Assembly: GCA_046160485.1 (NCBI GenBank)
Contig: JBJXGV010000063.1
Span: forward strand, 23,862 to 87,861
Length of the DNA stretch: 64,000 bases
From: JBJXGV01 sp046160485
GTDB taxonomy: Bacteria > Orphanbacterota > Orphanbacteria > JBJXGV01
Reading direction: 5' to 3'
Position 1 is the first letter of the stretch, and the number at the start of each line of letters is the position of its first letter. The position numbers and the translations under genes are program-made. This document shows, in pieces, positions 1 through 8,881 of the stretch. Below the pieces are notes generated by a model. It was given only the letters and a program-made list of their open reading frames with translations, ran no database searches and was not told where the DNA came from.

Positions 1-1
1 C

Positions 2-223
2 TACGACGTCGCGATCGACATTCGCCATCTCTTCGTGAAGCAACTCTCGCTGCTCGGCTCGTACATGGGAGCGCAGCGCGAACTCCTGAGCGCCGTCGCG
101 CTGCTCGAACGCGGCGAGCTTCGCCCCGTCATCGACACGGTCTTCCCACTCGCGGACGCGCGAGCGGCGCACGAAAAAGTTGCCTCGCGCACCCTCTTCG
201 GAAAACTCGTTCTCGTACCGTAG
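2..223 (+). CDS. MDR-family zinc-type/quinone oxidoreductase, C-terminal fragment
   Basis: Only the last 73 codons are present; the 5' part lies outside the window. The reading frame is open from base 2. The visible tail fits the C-terminus of medium-chain dehydrogenase/reductases: a helix with LLGSYMGAQRELL, then a segment like 'ELRPVIDTVFPLADARAAHE', which in this family lines the NAD(P)H site and closes the catalytic domain, and a final strand KLVLVP. The catalytic and dinucleotide-binding residues are not visible, so the substrate cannot be judged. It converges on the minus-strand lipoprotein gene 41 bp downstream. Confidence 0.75.
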   Translation, partial: YDVAIDIRHLFVKQLSLLGSYMGAQRELLSAVALLERGELRPVIDTVFPLADARAAHEKVASRTLFGKLVLVP

Positions 224-264
224 CGCGTCGACTCGCCCAAACCGTTCGCCGCGGGGGAGCGGCG

Positions 265-1074
265 CTAGTTCTCGAAGAGTGCTTCGGCGCGGCGCTGAAG
301 CTCCGTCACTAGTGAGCGGAATCCTTCCGGCATCGCGAGGTCGTCGGCGATGACGCGCGTCGCGCGTTCGCCGCTCAAGTCGACGAGGTCGTAGAAGAAG
401 AGGTCCGCGGCGTTCTCGGTGATGTAGCTGGGCTCGAGCTCGTTGAGCCGCGCGGCGTCGCGCGCGGCGCGAATTGCGCTCATCTCGTTCGCGCCGAGTT
501 GGCCGGTCGCGTTGCGGCCGTCCATCGAGCGTTGCGCGAAGATCGCGCCGTCGCTCGCCACGGTCACGCGCGTGCGTATGCCCGCGATGCCGCCGGTGAT
601 TTCGAGATCGAGGAACGCGCCGTTCGCCACGACTTCGACCTCGCGGCGAATCGTCTCCTCCGCGCTTGACCCGCGTACTTCGATCGTGCGCACCCCGACG
701 GCTCCAGCGGCATCGATTCGTGCCTCGCCCTCGAACGGCACGAGAACTTGCGGCACCGCCTCGCCTGCGCCGAGCGTGTAGACGATGAGCGGCTTCACGA
801 TGGTGACGGTCGTTCCATCGCGCTCCTCAACGCGCACATCCCACTTGAGAAACTTCCATCCGGGATTCGGGAGGTTGCCTTGCACGCCGAGAATGATCGG
901 ATCGTTCGCGCGCACGACGCGCGGCGCATCGACGCCGCTCAGGTAGAGCCCGCGCACCTGGGGCTCCGGAGTCGCGGGGGATTTGTTCGATCCGCCCGAC
1001 GGACCGATGATTCCGAAGCAGCCGACCAACAGACAGGACGCAGCCACGATCCCGGTGACGATGCGCGCTTTCAT
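265..1074 (-). CDS. Lipoprotein with possible emfourin-like C-terminal domain
   Basis: The 269-residue product starts with a lipoprotein signal peptide: basic MKAR, a hydrophobic stretch and lipobox LLVGC with Cys19, so it should be lipidated. The middle resembles a beta-rich module. The C-terminal 115 residues (ITGGIAGI, then alternating strands, FFYDLVDLSG, and a final helix) resemble emfourin-type inhibitors of thermolysin-like proteases. That assignment rests on a remembered pattern and is uncertain. The gene is last in a minus-strand series after pepA and trxB, 42 bp from trxB. Confidence 0.7.
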   Translation of the reverse strand: MKARIVTGIVAASCLLVGCFGIIGPSGGSNKSPATPEPQVRGLYLSGVDAPRVVRANDPIILGVQGNLPNPGWKFLKWDVRVEERDGTTVTIVKPLIVYTLGAGEAVPQVLVPFEGEARIDAAGAVGVRTIEVRGSSAEETIRREVEVVANGAFLDLEITGGIAGIRTRVTVASDGAIFAQRSMDGRNATGQLGANEMSAIRAARDAARLNELEPSYITENAADLFFYDLVDLSGERATRVIADDLAMPEGFRSLVTELQRRAEALFEN

Positions 1075-1116
1075 CGCATACCTCCTTGGGGCGATCCTAT
1101 TCGTGCCGATTCGTGG

Positions 1117-2055
1117 CTAGGCGTGTCCCTCGAGAAAGCGTTCCGCCTCGAGCGCCGCCATGCAGCCCGAACCCGCGGCCGTCACGGCCTGACGATAGTA
1201 CGAGTCTTGAATGTCGCCTGCCGCGAAAACGCCGGGAATGTTCGTCGCGGTCCGCCCGGGCGTCGTGACGAGATAGCCCTTCTCGTCCATGTCGAGCTGT
1301 CCCTCGAAGAGTTGCGAATTCGGCTGATGCCCGATCGCCATGAAGACGCCGTCCGTCGCTATCTCGCTCGTCGCGCCGGTCTTGAGGTTCCTGAGCACGA
1401 CGCCGCGCACTTTCTTCTCCGGCACGCCGAGAATCTCGATGATCTCCGAGTCCCAAACGAACGCGATCTTCGGATTGTTGAGCGCGCGGTCCTGCATGAT
1501 TTTCGACGCGCGCAGCGTGTCGCGCCGGTGAACGAGCGTCACCTTCGTCGCGAACTTCGTAAGGTATGTCCCTTCTTCCATCGCCGAGTCGCCGCCGCCG
1601 ACGACCATCACTTCCTTGCCCTTGAAGAAAAACGCGTCGCACGTCGCGCACGCGGAGACGCCGTGCCCCATCAGAAGTTTTTCCGATTCGATGTTGAGTA
1701 GCTTCGCCGACGCGCCGGTGGAGATGATCAGCGTTTCCGCGAGCATCTCGCGCTCTTCCGCGACGACGCGAAACGGGCGCTTCGAAAGATCGACCGAGAC
1801 GACGCGCTCGTAGACGCACTCCGCGCCGAAGCGCTGCGCCTGCGCGCGAAACTTCTCCATGAGTTCGGGGCCCATGATGCCTTCGGGGAAGCCGGGGTAG
1901 TTCTCGACGTCGGTCGTGATCGTGAGCTGTCCGCCGGGCTGCAGTCCTTCGAAGACGAACGGCGCGAGATTGGCGCGCCCCGTGTAGAGCGCCGCCGTGA
2001 GTCCCGCCGGTCCCGAGCCGATGATGACGACCTTATGCGTTTTCACATCCGCCAC
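1117..2055 (-). CDS. trxB: Thioredoxin-disulfide reductase
   Basis: FAD/NADPH flavoenzyme that reduces thioredoxin in the cytoplasm. The 312 residues match the family length. The N-terminal FAD-binding motif GSGPAG is at residues 13-18, the redox-active CATC at 136-139, the NADPH-binding GGGDSAMEEG just after it, and a second FAD motif GVFAAGD near the C-terminus. The GTG start at 2055 is supported by an AAGGAG on the minus strand (2065-2070) nine bases away. It lies 34 bp downstream of pepA and is probably co-transcribed with it. Confidence 0.95.
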   Translation of the reverse strand: MADVKTHKVVIIGSGPAGLTAALYTGRANLAPFVFEGLQPGGQLTITTDVENYPGFPEGIMGPELMEKFRAQAQRFGAECVYERVVSVDLSKRPFRVVAEEREMLAETLIISTGASAKLLNIESEKLLMGHGVSACATCDAFFFKGKEVMVVGGGDSAMEEGTYLTKFATKVTLVHRRDTLRASKIMQDRALNNPKIAFVWDSEIIEILGVPEKKVRGVVLRNLKTGATSEIATDGVFMAIGHQPNSQLFEGQLDMDEKGYLVTTPGRTATNIPGVFAAGDIQDSYYRQAVTAAGSGCMAALEAERFLEGHA

Positions 2056-2089
2056 GTGTTTGATCTCCTTCGTGTTTCGCGAACCGCGC

Positions 2090-3685
2090 TCATCCGTTTT
2101 TCTTCGCCCATGAATCGATCACGCGCAGAAGAAGCCGCACGCCGTAGCCCGAAGGCCCGCGTGGCGAATAGTGTCCTTCCTTGTCGCCCCACGCAACGTT
2201 GGCGATGTCGAGATGCGCCCACGGCGTTTTGCCGACGAACCGCTTGAGGAACGCCGCGCCGATGATCGCGCCCGCGCCGACGTTGCCGTTGGCGATGTTC
2301 TTTACATCGGCGATGTCGCTGCGCACGTGTTCGTCGTACTCCTCCCAGAGCGGCAGGCGCCAGGCGCGCTCGTTCGTCTCGCGCCCGGCACCCTCGATTC
2401 GCGCGGCGAGCGCGTCGTCCTCCGTGAAGAGCCCAGCCGCGTGTACGCCGAGCGCGGTGCCGACCGCGCCGGTCAGCGTCGCGAGGTCGATCATCGCCTC
2501 GGGCTTGAAGGTCTGCTCGACGTACGACAGCGCGTCTGCGAGCACAAGGCGTCCTTCGGCGTCGGTGTTGAGAACCTCGATCGTCTTCCCGGAGTGCGAG
2601 CCGATGACGTCGCCCGGGCGAACGGCGGAACCACTCGGCATGTTCTCGGTCGCCGGGATCACGCCGACGACGTCGACCGGCGCGCCCGATTCTGCGAGTG
2701 CGCGAAACACACCGAGCACCGCGGCGGCGCCGCACATGTCGTACTTCATCTCTTCCATTCGCTGCGCGGGCTTAATCGAGATGCCGCCAGAGTCGAACGT
2801 GAGGCCCTTGCCGATGATCGCGAGGCGCCGCGCGCGCGGGCGACCCGATGCGTACTCGAGCACGACGAAGCGCGGCGGCAGGACGGAGCCGGCGGCGACG
2901 GCGAGGATCGCGTCCATCTTTTGCGTGGCCATCCACGCGGCGTCCTCGACGCGCACGCGAATCTTTCCGCGCGACGCCAGTTCGAGCGCCGCGTCCGCGA
3001 GTCCGGCGGGTGTCAGCCGGTTGGGCGGCAAGCAGGCGAGATCGCGCGCGAGGTAGACGCCCGCGGCGATCGCGCGCGCGCGCGCATGTCCCGCATCCGC
3101 CTTCGACTTCGAGGCGGCCCTCGGCAGCGCGAGCGAAATGCTCTCGATCGGTTTGCTCTGCTTCGACTTCGGCGCGGGCTCCGTCTTGAGCGAGAGGTAG
3201 CTGTAGGCGCCGAGGAGGGCGCCCTCGAGAACGGCCTGCGTGAGCGCGCCCGCGTCGAGATCGCCGCGCGCGATCTGCGCGAACGCGGGGACCGCGATCT
3301 CGAAGCGCGTGGCGCCGACCGCGCGCGCGCGGCGGACGGCGAGTCCCGCGGCGCGCCGCACGCGCTCCGCCGTTAACGCGTCGCGTTTTCCGAGCCCGAC
3401 GACGAGAACGCGTCGCGCTCCGCCGCTCGTGTTCGCGAAAACGCTCGCGCTCTCGAGCAGCTCACCGGAGAAACTCCCCGCCTCGAGAATCGACGCGATG
3501 CACCCGCCGAGCTGCACGTCGAGCGCCGCGGCCTCTCTGTCCAGCGCGGTCGTTTCCTCGAGCGCGACCACGAGCATCGCCGCAGTGGGATCGAGCGGCG
3601 CGCCAAATCGGACGTCCGAGAGGGGGAGCGGGGTCGACGGGCGGCCGCCGCCAAGAGTTGTCTTCGCGCGAGGGGTTCGGGGCAT
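2090..3685 (-). CDS. pepA: Leucyl aminopeptidase (M17 family)
   Basis: Cytosolic two-metal aminopeptidase removing N-terminal residues from peptides. At 531 residues it is slightly longer than usual, with a basic N-terminal extension. The C-terminal catalytic domain has the M17 hallmarks: KGLTFDSGGISIKP with metal-binding and catalytic Lys/Asp residues, MKYDMCGAAAVLG, and the signature NTDAEGRLVLADAL. An AAGGAGA lies just upstream of the ATG. A good promoter on the same strand (3750-3779) should drive pepA and probably trxB and the lipoprotein. Confidence 0.95.
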   Translation of the reverse strand: MPRTPRAKTTLGGGRPSTPLPLSDVRFGAPLDPTAAMLVVALEETTALDREAAALDVQLGGCIASILEAGSFSGELLESASVFANTSGGARRVLVVGLGKRDALTAERVRRAAGLAVRRARAVGATRFEIAVPAFAQIARGDLDAGALTQAVLEGALLGAYSYLSLKTEPAPKSKQSKPIESISLALPRAASKSKADAGHARARAIAAGVYLARDLACLPPNRLTPAGLADAALELASRGKIRVRVEDAAWMATQKMDAILAVAAGSVLPPRFVVLEYASGRPRARRLAIIGKGLTFDSGGISIKPAQRMEEMKYDMCGAAAVLGVFRALAESGAPVDVVGVIPATENMPSGSAVRPGDVIGSHSGKTIEVLNTDAEGRLVLADALSYVEQTFKPEAMIDLATLTGAVGTALGVHAAGLFTEDDALAARIEGAGRETNERAWRLPLWEEYDEHVRSDIADVKNIANGNVGAGAIIGAAFLKRFVGKTPWAHLDIANVAWGDKEGHYSPRGPSGYGVRLLLRVIDSWAKKNG

Positions 3686-3749
3686 CGCTCTCCTTGGGGA
3701 ACGAAAGCATTCTCAGAGTTGTCGGGAGGATTCGATTCCGGGCGCCCGC

Positions 3750-3779
3750 AGTGTAAAGGCCGGGCGCATACCGCGTCAA
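3750..3779 (-). promoter_or_regulatory. Sigma-70-type promoter for pepA-trxB
   Basis: On the minus strand TTGACG (3774-3779) is followed after 18 bases by TACACT (3750-3755). The expected transcript start, near 3743, leaves a leader of about 58 bases before the pepA ATG. It faces away from the nuo promoter in the same gap. Confidence 0.6.
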
Positions 3780-3857
3780 TCGAGCCGAGTGCGAGAGCGT
3801 CGTGCGAGCATGCGCGCGAGATCGCGTGCCCGCGCACCCGCGAGATCAAATTCTGCG

Positions 3858-3886
3858 TTGACGCTCAAAATGCGCGCGGATACTAT
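3858..3886 (+). promoter_or_regulatory. Sigma-70-type promoter for the nuo operon
   Basis: TTGACG (3858-3863), a 17-base spacer and TACTAT (3881-3886) form a near-consensus promoter. Transcription would start about 60 bases before the nuoA start codon. It is the only good promoter seen upstream of the complex I genes. Confidence 0.65.
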
Positions 3887-3953
3887 GTGTCGCTCTTCGT
3901 CCGCACGTCTCATCAGCTCGCAAGGCCGCGCTTCAAGAGGGCAGGAGGCCTCC

Positions 3954-4346
3954 TTGCTTTTCGATTTCGCGAACGTTCTGGTCTTCGTCGGCGTCGGCAT
4001 CGGCTTCATCTTCGTGAGTCTTCTGCTTGGCCGTTTTCTGCGTCCGAGCGTTCCCGAAGGCGATAAGGGCCTCAGCTACGATTGCGGCGAACTTCCGGTC
4101 GGCGACGCGCGGCTCCAGTTCAACTTTCGGTTCTATCTGGTCGCCCTCATCTTCATCATTTTCGACGTCGAGATCGCGTTCATGTTCCCGGTCGCGACGG
4201 TTTTTCGCTCGTGGATCGCGAACGGCCAAGGGCTCGTCGCGCTGATCGAAATCCTCCTCTTCGTACTCATTCTCTTCGTCGGCCTCGTCTACGTCTGGGC
4301 GAAGGGCGACATCTCGTGGCAGAAGACGCTCCGCAGCGAGGAATAG
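3954..4346 (+). CDS. nuoA: NADH-quinone oxidoreductase subunit A
   Basis: Small membrane-arm subunit of complex I next to the quinone site. The 130 residues contain three predicted membrane helices and the loop YDCGELPVGDARLQFNFRFYLVA, written here as YDCGE ... QFNFRFY, whose Cys sits near the quinone cavity. The frame is open far upstream, but TTG at 3954 is chosen because AGGAGG (3943-3948) is five bases before it and the product then begins directly with the first helix. It is the first gene of the operon, and nuoB starts 3 bp after its stop. Confidence 0.93.
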   Translation: MLFDFANVLVFVGVGIGFIFVSLLLGRFLRPSVPEGDKGLSYDCGELPVGDARLQFNFRFYLVALIFIIFDVEIAFMFPVATVFRSWIANGQGLVALIEILLFVLILFVGLVYVWAKGDISWQKTLRSEE

Positions 4347-4349
4347 TGC

Positions 4350-4826
4350 ATGTCTCTCTATAGAACGATGCCCGACACGGTCATCACCACGAACGTCGAT
4401 CGCCTCCTCAACTGGACTCGCCTCTCGTCGCTCTGGTATCTGCTCTTCGGGCTCGCGTGCTGCGCGATCGAGCTCATGCAAACCGGCGGGCCGCGCGCCG
4501 ATCTCGACCGCTTCGGCTCCGTGCCGCGCGCGACACCGCGCCAGAGCGATCTCATCATCATCGCCGGCACGATTACGTTGAAGATGGCGTCGCGCATTCG
4601 CCGTCTCTACGAACAGATGCCTTACCCCAAGTACGTCGTCTCGATGGGCTCGTGCTCGAACTCGGGCGGCCTCTTCTCCTACGCGTACTCGGTTCTGCGC
4701 GGCATAGACAAGGTGATCCCGGTCGACACGTACGTTCCCGGTTGCCCGCCGCGTCCTGAGGCGCTCACCGAGTCGCTGCTCTTCCTCCAAGAGAAAATCA
4801 AAAAGGAAAAGTTCCTCGCTCGCTGA
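4350..4826 (+). CDS. nuoB: NADH-quinone oxidoreductase subunit B
   Basis: Peripheral-arm subunit that holds the terminal [4Fe-4S] cluster N2, which passes electrons to quinone. The 158-residue product has the complete ligand set: tandem Cys37-Cys38 in ACCAIELM, Cys102 in GSCSNSGG and Cys132 in VPGCPPRPE. The length is normal for the family. It sits between nuoA and nuoC in the standard order. Confidence 0.97.
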   Translation: MSLYRTMPDTVITTNVDRLLNWTRLSSLWYLLFGLACCAIELMQTGGPRADLDRFGSVPRATPRQSDLIIIAGTITLKMASRIRRLYEQMPYPKYVVSMGSCSNSGGLFSYAYSVLRGIDKVIPVDTYVPGCPPRPEALTESLLFLQEKIKKEKFLAR

Positions 4827-4883
4827 GGCGCACCCCCCTATGACACGCATTCGGCCAACCGAACGGATGAGGCGCGCGCCGCG

Positions 4884-5366
4884 ATGAGCCCCGGCGAGAT
4901 CCACGCGCTCGTGGCCGACGCGTTCCCGGACGCGATCGTTTCGTGGGACGAAGCGGGGCGCGATCCGTCGCTCTCGATTCGCCCGGATGCGATACCGCGC
5001 GTGATGCGGTTCCTCAAGGACGATTCGCGAACCGCGTTCGACTCGCTCACATGTCTTTCCGGCGTTGATCTCCTCGACCGTCACCGGGTCGTCTATCACC
5101 TCTTCTCGTTCGCGCACCGCCATTCCTTCGTCGTGAAGGCGGACGTGTGGCGCCGCGATCCGCATGTGCCGAGCGTGTCGCTCATCTGGCGTGGCGCGCG
5201 GTGGTTCGAGCGCGAGGCGTACGACCTTATCGGCATCCAGTTCGACGGCCACCCCGATCTGCGGCGCATCCTCATGCCCGACGATTGGGAGGGACATCCG
5301 CTTCGCAAGGACTTCGTCTTCCCGCTCGAATACGGCGGTATCGACAACCGCAGGAACTACGACTGA
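4884..5366 (+). CDS. nuoC: NADH-quinone oxidoreductase subunit C
   Basis: 30-kDa peripheral subunit, separate from NuoD rather than fused. The 160 residues end with the family signature HPDLRRILMPDDWEGHPLRKDF. The ATG at 4884 is chosen because earlier ATGs in the 57-base gap after nuoB are out of frame; a weak GAGG is about ten bases upstream. The stop lies 2 bp before the nuoD start, which suggests translational coupling. Confidence 0.95.
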   Translation: MSPGEIHALVADAFPDAIVSWDEAGRDPSLSIRPDAIPRVMRFLKDDSRTAFDSLTCLSGVDLLDRHRVVYHLFSFAHRHSFVVKADVWRRDPHVPSVSLIWRGARWFEREAYDLIGIQFDGHPDLRRILMPDDWEGHPLRKDFVFPLEYGGIDNRRNYD

Positions 5367-5368
5367 CG

Positions 5369-6490
5369 ATGGCGACGCTCCGCACCGAAGAGATGACGAT
5401 GAACATGGGGCCGCACCATCCGTCGACGCACGGTGTGTTGCGCTTCATCCTGAAGACCGACGGCGAAATCGTTCACGAGTGTTTGCCCGACGTCGGTTAC
5501 TTGCATCGTTCGATCGAGAAGATCGGCGAGCTGATGACGTACACGGGATTCGTGCCGTACACCGACCGTGTCGACTACGTCGCGTCGATGAATTCCAACC
5601 TGGCGTACTGCATGGCGGTCGAGAAGCTCGCGTCGATCGAGGTTCCGCGCCGAGCCGAGTTCCTGCGCGTGATGGTTTGCGAGCTCAACCGTATCTCGAG
5701 CCACTTGATCGCGGTCGGCGCGCTCGCGATGGACATCGGCGCTGTGACGCCGTTCCCGTACGCGCTGCGCGAGCGCGAGCGCATCAACGACCTGCTCGAG
5801 GCGATCTGCGGGGCGCGCCTCACCTACAACTACATCTGGATCGGCGGCGTGTCGTTCGATCTTCCGCCTGGCTGGCTCGAACGCGTCGGCGAGTTCGTGG
5901 CGTCGTTCGAGCGCATCATTCCCGAGTTCAACCGCCTCATCAGCGGCAACAAGATTTTCGTCAATCGGATGGGGAACGTTGCGGTGATCTCGCGCGAGAT
6001 GGCGATCGATTACAGCCTCGTGGGCCCGAACCTCCGCGCTTCGGGGGTCGATTGGGATTTGCGCCGCGCCGAGCCCTACTCGATTTACCCGGAGCTCGAG
6101 TTCGCGGTGCCGCTCGGACACGGCGAGTACGGCACGGTCGGGGATTGCTACGACCGGTTCATCGTCCGCGTGCGCGAGATGGAGGAGAGCTGCAAGATTC
6201 TTCGCCAGTGCATCGCGAGTTTCCCGCACGACCAACCCGATTTCCGCGCGAAGGTCAAATCAGTGAAGCCGCCCGCGGGCGATGTCTACGTTCGCTCGGA
6301 GGCGCCGCGCGGCGAACACGGCTACTACCTCGTGAGCGATGGCACGGCGAAAGCGGCGCGCGTCAAGATTCGCACGGGCAGCTTTAGCGCCATGGCCGTC
6401 ACCGAGGAACTGGCGGTCGGGTGCATGATCGCCGACGTGATCGCGATCATCGCAAGCCTCGATGTCGTCGCTCCGGAGATCGATCGATAG
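5369..6490 (+). CDS. nuoD: NADH-quinone oxidoreductase subunit D
   Basis: 49-kDa subunit that forms the quinone-reduction chamber with NuoB and is related to the [NiFe]-hydrogenase large subunit. The 373-residue product starts with MNMGPHHPSTHGVLRF, which carries the conserved quinone-site histidines, and ends in an Asp-rich tail (SLDVVAPEIDR). The ATG at 5369 follows the nuoC stop by 2 bp; the frame runs open upstream, but that part has no NuoD similarity. As in all complex I enzymes, the hydrogenase metal-binding cysteines are absent. Confidence 0.97.
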   Translation: MATLRTEEMTMNMGPHHPSTHGVLRFILKTDGEIVHECLPDVGYLHRSIEKIGELMTYTGFVPYTDRVDYVASMNSNLAYCMAVEKLASIEVPRRAEFLRVMVCELNRISSHLIAVGALAMDIGAVTPFPYALRERERINDLLEAICGARLTYNYIWIGGVSFDLPPGWLERVGEFVASFERIIPEFNRLISGNKIFVNRMGNVAVISREMAIDYSLVGPNLRASGVDWDLRRAEPYSIYPELEFAVPLGHGEYGTVGDCYDRFIVRVREMEESCKILRQCIASFPHDQPDFRAKVKSVKPPAGDVYVRSEAPRGEHGYYLVSDGTAKAARVKIRTGSFSAMAVTEELAVGCMIADVIAIIASLDVVAPEIDR

Positions 6491-6493
6491 CCG

Positions 6494-7690
6494 ATGAGAG
6501 CATTCCTCGATAGCATCGTCGCCCGCCTCGGCATCGTCGATCCGACGACGGTGCTCTTCGTGTACCTCGTCGGCATGGTCATCTTCTGCGGCGTCGTCTT
6601 GATGCTCTTCGTGGCGCCGTTCGCGGGCATCACGAGTTACGTCGAGCGCCGCATCGCGGCGCGCATGCAGTCGCGCGTCGGCCCGAATCGCGTCGGCCCG
6701 CACGGCGTGCTGCAGTGGCTCGCGGACGGCGTGAAATGCATCCTCAAGGAAGATTTGATCCCCGACGACGCGGACAAGCCGCTCTTTCGTCTCGCGCCCT
6801 ATCTTGTCTTCATCGGTATGTTCGGCGCGTTCGTCGTGTTGCCGTTCGGCTCGCGCCTCGTCATCGCCGACCTCGACGTCGGCTTCTTCTATCTGCTCGC
6901 GATGTCGTCGCTCGTGTCGGTGGGGCTCATCATGGCGGGGTGGGCGTCCAATAATAAGTGGTCGCTCCTCGGCGGCATGCGCGCGGCGGCGCAAATCGTC
7001 TCGTACGAGATTCCGGCGGGGATGGCGATCCTCACGGTCGTTCTCTTCGCGGGCTCGATGAGCGTACAAGGCGTCATCGGCGCTCAGGGTTGGTCGCCGC
7101 ACACGTGGGTCATGTTCCAGAATCCGTTTCTTTTCGCCGCGTACTTCGTCTTCTTCGCCGCCGCGCTCGCCGAAGGGAACCGCACGCCGTTCGACATCCC
7201 GGAAGCCGAGTCAGAACTCGTCGCGGGCTACAACACCGAATACAGCGGCATGCGCTTCGCGCTCTTCTTCCTCGCGGAGTGGGCGAACCTCTACGTAATC
7301 GGCGCGGTGTCGGCCGCCGCGTTCATGGGCGGCTGGCAGGTGCCGCCGGGAATTCCCGAGGTGATTCGCCCCGTCGCCGAACTCCTCACGTTCTTCGCGA
7401 AGTCGCTCATCGGTGTTTTCTTCGCGATCTGGATTCGCTGGACGTATCCGCGGTTGCGCGTCGATCAAATGATGAGCGTCTGCTGGAAGTATCTCGTGCC
7501 GATTTCGTTTCTCAACGTCGTCGGAACCGCGATCTGGATGATGATCTTTCCTCAGGGGCAGATTCCCGCGCTCGCGGCGAGCATCCTGATGGTCGTTCTG
7601 ACGATCGCGATCCTCGTCCTGTTCGCGCGCAAGGTCGTCGCGAATCTTCGCGCGGTCGGCGGGCCGCTCAGCTTCAATCCTTTCGTATGA
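6494..7690 (+). CDS. nuoH: NADH-quinone oxidoreductase subunit H
   Basis: Membrane subunit joining the two arms and lining the quinone entrance. It has 398 residues with about eight or nine membrane helices. Family motifs include YVERRIAARMQSRVGPNRVG, the ADGVKCILKED loop, NRTPFDIPEAESELVAGYNTEYSGM and IRWTYPRLRVDQMM. A 40-residue N-terminal segment before the usual first helix makes it slightly long. The start is 3 bp after the nuoD stop. Confidence 0.96.
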   Translation: MRAFLDSIVARLGIVDPTTVLFVYLVGMVIFCGVVLMLFVAPFAGITSYVERRIAARMQSRVGPNRVGPHGVLQWLADGVKCILKEDLIPDDADKPLFRLAPYLVFIGMFGAFVVLPFGSRLVIADLDVGFFYLLAMSSLVSVGLIMAGWASNNKWSLLGGMRAAAQIVSYEIPAGMAILTVVLFAGSMSVQGVIGAQGWSPHTWVMFQNPFLFAAYFVFFAAALAEGNRTPFDIPEAESELVAGYNTEYSGMRFALFFLAEWANLYVIGAVSAAAFMGGWQVPPGIPEVIRPVAELLTFFAKSLIGVFFAIWIRWTYPRLRVDQMMSVCWKYLVPISFLNVVGTAIWMMIFPQGQIPALAASILMVVLTIAILVLFARKVVANLRAVGGPLSFNPFV

Positions 7691-7703
7691 CGGGAGCGCG
7701 CGC

Positions 7704-8372
7704 GTGATCACGACCTACGTCGGCAACATCCGCGAAACCTGCTCGACGCTTTTCGAGGGAATGGCCGTCACGTTTTCGTATCTCTTCCGGCCGCCGATCA
7801 CGACGCAGTATCCAGATCGTATGCCGACTTCCGTGCAAGACACGCTTCCCGATCGCTACCGCGGCCATCTCTATGTTCATCTCGACACCTGCATCTCGTG
7901 TCTGCTGTGCGAGAAGGCGTGCCCGATCGAGTGCATCAAGATCGAAGACGTCCGCATCGAGAAGATCATGATCACCGCGGCCGACGGAAAGCCGACGCCG
8001 AAGGTGAAGGAGCCGACGCTCTTCAACATCAACATGTACAAGTGCATGTACTGCGGGCTCTGCGTCGATCCGTGCCCGACGGGCGCGATTCGCATGACGA
8101 AGGAATTCGAGGGGACGACGGAGAACATTCAGAATCTGCACTTCCGTTTCGTTACGCCGGATCGCAAAACGATGGCCGTGCGTCTCGGTGAGGAGCAGGA
8201 GCGCAAGGCGGCGGAGAAGAAGGCGGCGCACGCCGCGCCGGCGGCCGCGGCCCCCGCCGCGCCCGCCGCGACGGCGACCGCCGCACCCGCCCCGGCGGCA
8301 ACCGCGACCGAAGCGCCTCCGGCGCCGCCGACGCCTCCCGCGGCGGACTCACCCCCGGCGACAGAGGCATAG
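7704..8372 (+). CDS. nuoI: NADH-quinone oxidoreductase subunit I with Ala/Pro-rich tail
   Basis: Peripheral subunit carrying two [4Fe-4S] clusters (N6a/N6b). Both motifs are complete: CISCLLCEKACP and CMYCGLCVDPCP. The first 160 or so residues match ordinary NuoI. The last 60 are a low-complexity Ala/Pro/Thr tail with no family counterpart, probably a disordered extension facing the cytoplasm. The GTG start at 7704 lies 13 bp after nuoH. NuoI is the subunit expected to accept electrons from NuoG, or from another donor when NuoG is absent. Confidence 0.95.
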   Translation: MITTYVGNIRETCSTLFEGMAVTFSYLFRPPITTQYPDRMPTSVQDTLPDRYRGHLYVHLDTCISCLLCEKACPIECIKIEDVRIEKIMITAADGKPTPKVKEPTLFNINMYKCMYCGLCVDPCPTGAIRMTKEFEGTTENIQNLHFRFVTPDRKTMAVRLGEEQERKAAEKKAAHAAPAAAAPAAPAATATAAPAPAATATEAPPAPPTPPAADSPPATEA

Positions 8373-8374
8373 CA

Positions 8375-8881
8375 ATGGACCTTAAGCCCCTCTTCTTCTA
8401 CCTCTTCGCGGCGATCACGATCATTCCGGCGTTCATGGTCGTCTTCTCGCGCAACCTCGTGCACTCTGCGTTCGCGCTCCTCTTCACGCTTCTCGGAATG
8501 GCGGCGCTCTACGTCTTGCTCGGCGCGGATTTCCTCGGCATGACGCAGGTGCTCGTCTACGTCGGCGGCATTCTCATACTTCTTGTCTTCGGCGTTATGT
8601 TCACGCAGCGCATCTACGATCTGAAGGCGCGCACGAACGACTTCTTCAATCTGCCGCTCGGCGTCATCATCGGCGCGATCACGTTCTTCCTGCTCTACTT
8701 CGGCATCGGCCTAGCGGTCCCGTGGAAGCTGGTCGCGAATCCCGAGATCAAGCCGACAGCGTCCGCGCTTGGCGAACTCCTGCTGACGCGATACCTCCTG
8801 CCGTTCGAAGTGATCTCGATTCTTCTGCTCGTGGTTCTCGTCGGCGCCGTATTGGTCGCGAAGAAGGAGCAGCCGGAATGA
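8375..8881 (+). CDS. nuoJ: NADH-quinone oxidoreductase subunit J
   Basis: Membrane-arm subunit of 168 residues with five predicted helices. The third carries the conserved QVLVYVGGILILLVFGVM segment, known for its pi-bulge. It starts 2 bp after nuoI, and its TGA overlaps the nuoK ATG (ATGA), so translation is probably coupled. Confidence 0.95.
   Translation: MDLKPLFFYLFAAITIIPAFMVVFSRNLVHSAFALLFTLLGMAALYVLLGADFLGMTQVLVYVGGILILLVFGVMFTQRIYDLKARTNDFFNLPLGVIIGAITFFLLYFGIGLAVPWKLVANPEIKPTASALGELLLTRYLLPFEVISILLLVVLVGAVLVAKKEQPE

Noticed and set aside
3933..5297. Long minus-strand open frame (454 codons) opposite nuoA-nuoC
   Set aside because: Arg/Glu-rich shadow of high-GC genes; the plus strand holds clear nuo families.
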